Of a stretch of 6,686 nucleotides of DNA, positions 1 through 4,781 are shown in pieces. The DNA is taken from positions 1 to 6,686 of the forward strand of contig JABSPR010000409.1 in assembly GCA_013214975.1 (NCBI GenBank). Direction: 5' to 3'. Source of the stretch: Flavobacteriales bacterium. Lineage in GTDB: Bacteria > Bacteroidota > Bacteroidia > DT-38. Both the position numbers and the translations under genes were made by a program. Under the pieces are notes generated by a model, which searched no databases, was not told the origin of the DNA, and saw nothing but the letters and a program-made list of their open reading frames with translations. Position 1 is the first letter of the stretch, and each line of letters starts with the position of its first letter.

Positions 1-931
1 CATTCTGTACAATTGCAGCTTTTTGAACCAGAGAATTTGATTCAATGAAATCTTCTTCGGACTTTGAGATTATTGACCCACTTATTAGCACGAGACCTAC
101 ACCAAATAATATAGTTCGTACTATGATTACAGCATAATCTCCGCCCCCGTAGACTTTTACAAAACGAGCACTAATAGAAAGTGCAAATGGAACTGAAATT
201 GCAAGAAATATGAAGTCTCGAACATGGTAAATTAAAAGCATATTGAATGCAAAGAAAAACCAGTTTTTAAAGGAGCTTTTCAACGTTAACGAAACGATCT
301 TAAATCCATGATAAACGGCAAACATTGTTGCGATTAAAACTACCGTGTCCTTAGAGATTCCAGAACACCAGAAGTTTACGGAAGGAAGGAATAGAATACC
401 TAAAGCAAGATACTTTTCGTTGCAGAATTTGTACTCTCGTACGAGCGAGAATAATCTCCAAGAAGAAATTGTGGCAAAAGCTGAAATTATTATAGTAGAA
501 GCCAAATAACTTTTGAATGTAAAAAAGGTCAGGAATGATAGTAATTTACACACAAAAAAACCTTCGGATTCCTTGTAAATCCAACTTGGGGGATAACCCG
601 TTTTAGCATCGAAATAATGTCCAATGCTATTGAAGTCTGGTTCAGTCGTTAAGTTCTCGAAAAATAGTTCTGGAGATTCTAAAAATAAGTTATTTAGAGT
701 TGTGGCACCGTCATAATATGCTGTAGTATCACCACCACCATAATAGAATATGTAAAAAAGTGCGAACCCTACACTAGATACTATTTTCATGTACAGATTG
801 GGCATGAAATATTTGTAGTGCGGAGTGTTTGTTTTTGAGTTTCGAATGCCATATGCGATGACGATAATAATTACCAGCCAAATTATGGTTGGTAAAATGT
901 CAGTTGATAAGAAGTACTTTGATTCCGCCAA
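1..931 (-). CDS. Polytopic inner-membrane protein, polysaccharide polymerase/GT-C-like (3' end outside window)
   Basis: The minus-strand frame is open from a TTG codon at 931-929, directly after an in-frame TAA, to the left edge. It gives 310 residues with the C-terminus missing. I chose TTG because the next ATG, at residue 43, would remove the first hydrophobic helix. About eight hydrophobic segments are visible, near residues 13-28, 49-64, 128-139, 142-158, 174-190, 196-212, 223-254 and 266-288. Polar stretches between them look conserved: GGGDTTAYYDG (65-75), a loop with TGYPPSW (111-117), LPSVNFWCSGISKDT (182-196) and HVRDF (236-240). An acidic loop after an early helix plus a PSxxFW-G-xKD motif recalls the polysaccharide polymerases and GT-C-like membrane enzymes of Bacteroidota. 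That is resemblance from memory, not a family match. The gene starts 41 bp after the rlmH stop on the same strand, so the two are probably co-transcribed. Function is unknown. The coding call is solid, the functional one weak. Confidence 0.8.
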   Translation of the reverse strand, partial: MAESKYFLSTDILPTIIWLVIIIVIAYGIRNSKTNTPHYKYFMPNLYMKIVSSVGFALFYIFYYGGGDTTAYYDGATTLNNLFLESPELFFENLTTEPDFNSIGHYFDAKTGYPPSWIYKESEGFFVCKLLSFLTFFTFKSYLASTIIISAFATISSWRLFSLVREYKFCNEKYLALGILFLPSVNFWCSGISKDTVVLIATMFAVYHGFKIVSLTLKSSFKNWFFFAFNMLLIYHVRDFIFLAISVPFALSISARFVKVYGGGDYAVIIVRTILFGVGLVLISGSIISKSEEDFIESNSLVQKAAIVQN

Positions 932-972
932 TTATGTCGTTCGTTTGTCGAATTTACAATAATTTCTCTTGA

Positions 973-1446
973 TTATTGATGATGATACGGTTCGCCTTTG
1001 AGAATTGTTAACGCACGGTAAACTTGCTCAAAGAAAAGCATCCGAATCATTTGATGTGAAAAAGTCATTTCTGAGAGACTGATCTTACCGTCAGCTTTAG
1101 AATAAACTTCTTCTGAGAGTCCATAAGCGCCACCAATTATGAATACCAATGATTTGCCTCCTTGGTTGAATCTTTTTTGAATGAAAGTGGAGAATCCTAC
1201 TGAACTGAATGTCTTTCCTTTTTCGTCTAATAAGTATACCTGTTCTCCACCTGATAATTTTGAAAGGAGCTGCTTCCCTTCTTCAATTTTAACTTGATCC
1301 TGTGTTAATTTACGTGCATTTTTAATGTCTGGCAATTCTATTTTATCCACTGGGTAGTAGTGCTTAAGGCGTTTTAAATATTCGTTTTCGCCTTCAAGTA
1401 AAAATGATCTTCCTGTCTTGCCAATACAAATAACTTTAATTCTCAT
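973..1446 (-). CDS. rlmH: 23S rRNA (pseudouridine-1915-N3)-methyltransferase RlmH
   Basis: A complete SPOUT-class methyltransferase of 157 residues, the normal length for this family. RlmH uses S-adenosylmethionine to methylate N3 of pseudouridine 1915 in helix 69 of 23S rRNA, acting on assembled 70S ribosomes in the cytoplasm. Visible hallmarks are LLDEKGK (72-78), the glycine-rich SAM-binding knot segment FIIGGAYGLSEEV (102-114), the C-terminal knot segment around SLSEMTFSHQMIRMLFFEQ (123-141) with VYRA following, and the terminal GEPYHHQ (151-157) that supplies the family's YHH-type tail. The ATG at 1446-1444 is the natural start, giving MRIKVICIGKT as in homologues. No Shine-Dalgarno sequence precedes it. 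It heads a probable two-gene unit with the membrane protein downstream and is divergent from the DUF4783 gene. Nothing suggests decay or transfer. Confidence 0.97.
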   Translation of the reverse strand: MRIKVICIGKTGRSFLLEGENEYLKRLKHYYPVDKIELPDIKNARKLTQDQVKIEEGKQLLSKLSGGEQVYLLDEKGKTFSSVGFSTFIQKRFNQGGKSLVFIIGGAYGLSEEVYSKADGKISLSEMTFSHQMIRMLFFEQVYRALTILKGEPYHHQ

Positions 1447-1522
1447 CTGGCGAATTTAATCAATCACATTCTAATCGAATACATTAATAGCTTTTGGAAC
1501 AATGTTTTCGGCATAAATTTTG

Positions 1523-1530
1523 TAGGTTTG
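1523..1530 (+). promoter_or_regulatory. Candidate Bacteroidota -7 promoter box for the DUF4783-nadC unit
   Basis: TAGGTTTG fits the TAnnTTTG -7 consensus of the Bacteroidota housekeeping sigma factor. It would place transcription start near 1537 and leave a leader of about 20 nt before the GTG at 1556. The -33 element is poor: the position 18 bp upstream reads AATG rather than TTTG. The box lies in the 109-bp divergent gap 1447-1555. I saw no matching box facing rlmH. Confidence 0.3.
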
Positions 1531-1555
1531 GGAAAGTATCAAAACAACTATAATT

Positions 1556-1918
1556 GTGGGGTTAATTTATACTTTAGTGACAATAGTGATGCTTTCCGTG
1601 CCTTTCGGTTCAGTAGAAAGTGCGTTTAAATCTGGAAATTCTAAAGGATTAGTTTCTCTCAGTAAAGAAAAGATTTTGATAAATGTCGATGGTTCAGAAG
1701 GAGTGTATAGTAAGGCTCAAGCTACTCTCGTACTAAAGAAGTTTTTTACAAAATATCCGGCCAAATCATTTAAGTATATTCATAAGGGAAAAGGATCAAG
1801 TGAAGGGGCTTTCGCAATTGGAACATATAAAAGTGGCAGTTCAGAGTTTAGAGTGACCATCCATTTTAAGAAAATTAATGGCTCGTTTAAGGTTGAAAGT
1901 CTAGCTATTGAAAAATAA
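1556..1918 (+). CDS. DUF4783 family protein, probably exported
   Basis: A 120-residue protein that I recognise as the DUF4783 family of Bacteroidota, an uncharacterised group with a probable NTF2-like fold, commonly encoded beside nadC. Visible family traits are the segment VESAFKSGNSKGLVSLSKEK (20-39), then DGSEGVYSKAQA (45-56), a hydrophobic-aromatic helix KKFFTKYP (61-68), SFKYIHKG (71-78), and beta-strand-like GAFAIGTY (84-91) and FRVTIHFKK (98-106). The first 18 or so residues are hydrophobic and resemble a secretion signal, but they have no lysine or arginine. The GTG start is the only conventional start before residue 12 (ATG). Upstream in-frame codons ATC-AAA-ACA-ACT at 1538-1549 would add the missing positive charge, so the true start is uncertain. 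The gene lies 48 bp before nadC on the same strand and is probably co-transcribed with it. No function is known to me. Confidence 0.85.
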   Translation: MGLIYTLVTIVMLSVPFGSVESAFKSGNSKGLVSLSKEKILINVDGSEGVYSKAQATLVLKKFFTKYPAKSFKYIHKGKGSSEGAFAIGTYKSGSSEFRVTIHFKKINGSFKVESLAIEK

Positions 1919-1960
1919 CATCAAAAAAAATCATTTTTCTTATTGATTTCACCTTATTTT

Positions 1961-1977
1961 TGATCTATGATAGATCA
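1961..1977. repeat. 17-bp perfect palindrome centred on the nadC start codon
   Basis: TGATCTAT-G-ATAGATCA: two 8-bp arms around one central base. The nadC ATG occupies 1967-1969, so the central G is the third base of the start codon. In DNA this could be a dimeric-repressor operator. In RNA the arms could form a 7-bp stem with a UGA loop that covers the start codon. Either role is inference, and the right arm is also constrained by coding. Confidence 0.4.
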
Positions 1978-2803
1978 GATAATAAAAAATGCCCTTGCTG
2001 AAGATATTGGAGACGGAGATCACTCTTCAATTTCATGTGTTCCTCAGGATGCAATTGGTACAGCTAAGCTCATTGTAAAACAAGATGGAGTGATAGCTGG
2101 GATCGAATTGGCCCAGCGCATTTTCAAAACCTATGATTCATCATTAAGTATTGTTACTCATATTCGAGACGGAGAAAAAGTGAAAGTTGGCGATATTGCT
2201 TTTGAAATTTCAGGAAAATCAAGGTCAATATTAAGTACAGAGCGATTGGTACTTAATTTCATGCAGCGAATGAGTGGCATTGCCACAAAGACAAGTCAGA
2301 TTGTTGGCTTAATTGATGGAACGAACGCTAAATTGCTAGATACGAGGAAGACAACACCAGGAATTAGATACATGGAGAAATGGGCAGTTCGAATAGGTGG
2401 GGGGTATAATCACCGATTTGCACTTTACGATATGATCATGCTAAAGGACAATCATATTGATTATGCCGGAGGCGTTTCGCAAGCTATAACCAGAGCGAAT
2501 GACTATTTATCTGAAACTGGACAACAATTAAAAATTGAAATCGAAGTTCGAAATATGGAAGAATTGGATGAGGTTCTTTCAGTTGGAAAAGTGGATAGAA
2601 TAATGTTAGATAATTTTACTCCTCAAGAAATCAAAGATGTTTTACCTCGAATTCCTGATTCAATTGAAACCGAAGCCTCGGGTGGAATAACGGAAGAAAC
2701 AATTAGATCGTACGCGGAAACAGGTGTTGACTTTATTTCTGTCGGGGCATTAACCCACAGTTTTGAAAGTTTAGATATGTCGTTAAAGGCAAGTTTTGAG
2801 TAA
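1967..2803 (+). CDS. nadC: Nicotinate-nucleotide pyrophosphorylase (carboxylating), quinolinate phosphoribosyltransferase
   Basis: A complete 278-residue enzyme of normal family length. It converts quinolinate and PRPP to nicotinate mononucleotide with release of CO2 and pyrophosphate, the third step of de novo NAD synthesis in the cytoplasm. The N-terminal alpha/beta domain spans about residues 1-110 and ends in TERLVLNFMQRMSGIAT (91-107). The barrel domain carries the quinolinate/PRPP-binding core: DTRKTTPGIR (125-134), EKWAVRIGGGYNHR (137-150) and MIMLKDNHI (156-164). Further along are EIEVRN (191-196), IMLDNF (212-217), the ETEASGGI phosphate-binding loop (234-241) and VDFISVGALTHS (254-265). 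Lys128, Arg150 and Lys160 lie in the positions of the family's basic active-site residues. The ATG at 1967 fits homologues (MIDQIIKNALAEDIGDGD). No Shine-Dalgarno sequence is present, and a palindrome covers the start codon. The gene follows the DUF4783 gene by 48 bp and meets a convergent operon 2 bp after its stop. Confidence 0.97.
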   Translation: MIDQIIKNALAEDIGDGDHSSISCVPQDAIGTAKLIVKQDGVIAGIELAQRIFKTYDSSLSIVTHIRDGEKVKVGDIAFEISGKSRSILSTERLVLNFMQRMSGIATKTSQIVGLIDGTNAKLLDTRKTTPGIRYMEKWAVRIGGGYNHRFALYDMIMLKDNHIDYAGGVSQAITRANDYLSETGQQLKIEIEVRNMEELDEVLSVGKVDRIMLDNFTPQEIKDVLPRIPDSIETEASGGITEETIRSYAETGVDFISVGALTHSFESLDMSLKASFE

Positions 2804-2805
2804 TG

Positions 2806-3198
2806 CTAATCATCTAGCAGGTCAGGATTCTTTGGCTTAGCGTTTGATAATTGAGCTGGAAGGAAGAATGAAACTCCCAATATGACCAATCCGGTTACAA
2901 TAATGTAGAAAGCGTAAGTCCATCTCATAAGGAGAAAAACCAATCCTATGAATAGAATTATAGAACCTGACCAATAAACAAAATTGTAAACTGGGTGGTG
3001 CTTCCCTGATTGAAAAGCCAAAAGATTAAGACAAAAACCGACCGCTCCGGAACCTATAAAAATATACTTTGCCATTAGAATCGAGATTAATCCTCTTCCG
3101 ATATCCGTGAATAAAAAAATAGCCATCAAAAACGAGAGACCAAAAGCAGCTCCTGCAATTGTTCTTATTATTGACATATTTTGATCTCTTTTACTCAT
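2806..3198 (-). CDS. Small four-helix membrane protein of unknown function, coupled to GGGPS
   Basis: A 130-residue hydrophobic protein that I do not recognise. Four transmembrane segments are visible, near residues 11-30, 43-62, 73-92 and 95-114. The N-terminus is short and basic (MSKRDQN) and the tail is polar and acidic (KPKNPDLLDD, 121-130). Between helices 2 and 3 lies the polar loop SGKHHPVYN (64-72). The start codon overlaps the GGGPS stop in the sequence ATGAGTAA, which suggests termination-reinitiation and coordinated expression. It is the last gene of a three-gene minus-strand operon. Its stop is 2 bp from the nadC stop on the other strand. A role in membrane lipid handling next to GGGPS is possible but purely contextual. 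ATG at residue 8 is an alternative start and would lose the overlap. Confidence 0.85.
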   Translation of the reverse strand: MSKRDQNMSIIRTIAGAAFGLSFLMAIFLFTDIGRGLISILMAKYIFIGSGAVGFCLNLLAFQSGKHHPVYNFVYWSGSIILFIGLVFLLMRWTYAFYIIVTGLVILGVSFFLPAQLSNAKPKNPDLLDD

Positions 3199-3940
3199 TT
3201 ACTTCTTCAATATAGGATTTTATATCTAATAGAAAATTGATATCCTCTTCTATCTTGTTCCCAATGACAGCAATATTTGCTCCAGCCGCATGAATTTGTT
3301 GGATTTGTTCTAAAGTTCGAATTCCGCCACCAACGATCATTGGAGTATTAAGTTTATTCGCTTCCTCAATTACTTTAATTGGCACGTGAGATATTGCACC
3401 ACTTCCAGCGTCAAAATAAAGAAGTTTTTTCCCTTGAAGTATTCCTGCTTTGGCTGTGTTAATTATGATACTCATCTTATCACCTGGAATTGGGGTCGTT
3501 TGACTTACATAAGCGACTGAAGAATTAGTTCCCCCTTCAATTAAAATATAACCTGTAGGCAGCACTTCGATGTCCATTCTATATACTTCACTTGCTGATA
3601 AAACATGATGTCCAATTAAGAAATCAGGATTCCTACCTGAAATAAGACTCAAATAGAGTAGGGCATCTGCCTTTCCAGATATTTGATGCGAAGACCCAGG
3701 GAAGATGACTAATGGAATTTTAGAATTTGATTTAATGAAATCAATACAATTGATAAATTCTTCTCTCGTCACTGTGCTTCCTCCAACAAACAGATAATTT
3801 ACATTCGCGAAAATTGCCTTTTTCAAGATCTCCGAAAGTTTGGTGGTGTCAGTACATTTTTCGGGATCGATCAAAATTGCTATTTGACCTTTCTTCGAAG
3901 ATATTTTGTTTAATATATTATTTGTTTCGTTCAACCTCAT
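3191..3940 (-). CDS. Geranylgeranylglyceryl phosphate synthase family protein (GGGPS/PcrB family)
   Basis: A complete 249-residue TIM-barrel prenyltransferase. The family joins a polyprenyl diphosphate to the C3 hydroxyl of sn-glycerol-1-phosphate, the first ether bond of archaeal-type lipids. Bacterial relatives include Bacillus PcrB (heptaprenyl donor) and a group found across Bacteroidota. Visible family motifs are ILIDPEKC (22-29), LFVGGSTVT (50-58), LVIFPGSSHQIS (77-88), ALLYLSLISGRNPDFLIGHH (93-112, the signature segment), TGYILIEGGT (129-138), LYFDAGSGA (174-182), MIVGGGIRT (201-209) and AVIGNKIEED (224-233). The barrel phosphate grip is complete: GSGA, GGGIR and GN. The acceptor is therefore well supported, but prenyl chain length cannot be read safely from sequence alone. 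The start at 3940 overlaps the PPTase end by 23 bp, and the end overlaps the next gene by 8 bp. No glycerol-1-phosphate dehydrogenase or second prenyltransferase is in the window. Confidence 0.93.
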   Translation of the reverse strand: MRLNETNNILNKISSKKGQIAILIDPEKCTDTTKLSEILKKAIFANVNYLFVGGSTVTREEFINCIDFIKSNSKIPLVIFPGSSHQISGKADALLYLSLISGRNPDFLIGHHVLSASEVYRMDIEVLPTGYILIEGGTNSSVAYVSQTTPIPGDKMSIIINTAKAGILQGKKLLYFDAGSGAISHVPIKVIEEANKLNTPMIVGGGIRTLEQIQQIHAAGANIAVIGNKIEEDINFLLDIKSYIEEVNE

Positions 3941-4547
3941 CTGTATTTATGGTTATAAACATTCCGTTGCGCTCAAATATATCCAATTTCACATAAAGTT
4001 CATGATCCGGGTTAATAATGGTTCCGCTTAATAAACCGTCTTCAGTTTTCGAAAGAAGAAGTTCTTCGATAAACAAAATCTCTTTTCTACCTGCTAATTT
4101 GTAAAGAGCCTCCTTTGCTGACCATAATTTAGTGACTACATCAGGATTTGTGCAATCGAACAACTGCATTTCTCTTTCGGACAAAAATTTCGATTTGATC
4201 TTGAGGATGTTTTTCCTTGGGAACTCTATGTCTAGCCCAACGCTGTGATTCTTATTTATTGCCAGTCCAACTGTGTCACCAGAATGACTAACAGAAATAA
4301 AACCTTCACCTTTAATAAATGGTGCGCCATTAGGGTCATAGAGTATTTGATCAGCCCCAAGGTTTCTACACCTTAATATTCGAGTAGCCACAAATTCTCT
4401 CTTTCGCCCAATATTTTTGAAGGTGTGATATCGCTCAATTTCAATTGGAGTAAGGTTTTCAATATAAGATGAGGGATCAAAGTCTTCATACGTAAGTAAG
4501 AAAATCTCAGTGGTATTACATTGTATTCTATTTGTTTTGAAGTCCAT
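3918..4547 (-). CDS. Sfp-type 4'-phosphopantetheinyl transferase
   Basis: A complete 209-residue enzyme of the Sfp/HetI-like superfamily. It transfers the phosphopantetheine arm of coenzyme A to a serine of an acyl or peptidyl carrier protein, converting apo- to holo-carrier in the cytoplasm. Key motifs are present: FISVSHSGD (83-91), the Mg-binding VGLDIEFPR (103-111, Asp106 and Glu108) and KLWSAKEALYKL (140-151, with Glu146 and Lys150 of the W-x-x-KEAxxK signature). An upstream basic stretch, GRKREFVATR (47-56), matches the RxxF-ATR-type CoA-binding region. The ATG at 4547 has no Shine-Dalgarno sequence and sits beside an AT-rich TTAATTAA. It is the first gene of the operon with GGGPS and the small membrane protein. 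The target carrier protein cannot be told from context. No polyketide or peptide synthetase is nearby, so it could serve fatty-acid ACP or a distant secondary pathway. Confidence 0.93.
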   Translation of the reverse strand: MDFKTNRIQCNTTEIFLLTYEDFDPSSYIENLTPIEIERYHTFKNIGRKREFVATRILRCRNLGADQILYDPNGAPFIKGEGFISVSHSGDTVGLAINKNHSVGLDIEFPRKNILKIKSKFLSEREMQLFDCTNPDVVTKLWSAKEALYKLAGRKEILFIEELLLSKTEDGLLSGTIINPDHELYVKLDIFERNGMFITINTDEVERNK

Positions 4548-4781
4548 TAATTAAGATGTATACAAAAGAACGAAAAATAGACGGAAATGATTAGACATGT
4601 ATAATTGTTTTGAATTTGCATCTTAATAAGAAAATTAAAAGACTTTTACTTCATACATTTGTTAATACGGGTTAAAAGAATTGGCTTTTAAATATTTTTA
4701 ACAAATAGCTATTAAGCTCGATTTTTTCTATATTTACGCGCTTTACTAGAGCAACTAGTTTTATATAAATAAACTGTACTT
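4548..4781. other. AT-rich divergent intergenic region between the PPTase operon and the TonB-dependent receptor
   Basis: No supportable ORF or RNA gene is visible in these 234 bp. Right-facing -7-like candidates are TACATTTG at 4654-4661 (exact TAnnTTTG, but no TTG at the -33 spacing and about 120 nt from the start codon) and TAGTTTTA at 4756-4763 (one mismatch, about 13-nt leader). Facing left, only weak one-mismatch boxes appear, at 4563-4570 and 4572-4579. A structured palindrome at 4657-4706 and a 10-bp palindrome AATAGCTATT at 4704-4713 lie in the middle. Confidence 0.5.
4657..4706. repeat. 50-bp imperfect palindrome with two concentric stems
   Basis: Outer arms ATTTGTTAA (4657-4665) and TTAACAAAT (4698-4706) are exact reverse complements over 9 bp. 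Inner arms TTAAAAG (4672-4678) and CTTTTAA (4685-4691) are exact over 7 bp. Both pairs share one dyad axis between 4681 and 4682. They are separated by a symmetric 6+6-nt interior loop and closed by the loop AATTGG. The outer left arm overlaps the -7-like box TACATTTG. It could be an operator, a leader hairpin or a terminator-like element. AT richness raises the odds of chance pairing. Confidence 0.5.

Noticed and set aside
1920..1964. Inverted repeat ATCAAAAA / TTTTTGAT between the DUF4783 gene and nadC, considered as a terminator
   Set aside because: The stem has 8 bp, almost all A-T, around a 29-nt loop with no GC core. It is most likely chance in AT-rich DNA, and the two genes look co-transcribed.
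2804..2819. Hairpin TGCTA-ATCATC-TAGCA at the convergent stop codons, considered as a bidirectional terminator
   Set aside because: The stem is only 5 bp and there is no T-tract on either strand.
3814..3996. Plus-strand ORF of 60 residues
   Set aside because: It lies antisense to the GGGPS start and PPTase end, which have clear family motifs. It has no recognisable features of its own.
4572..4579. Left-facing -7-like box (TATTTTTC on the minus strand) for the PPTase operon
   Set aside because: It has one mismatch to the TAnnTTTG consensus and no TTG at the proper -33 distance, so it is not reported as a promoter.
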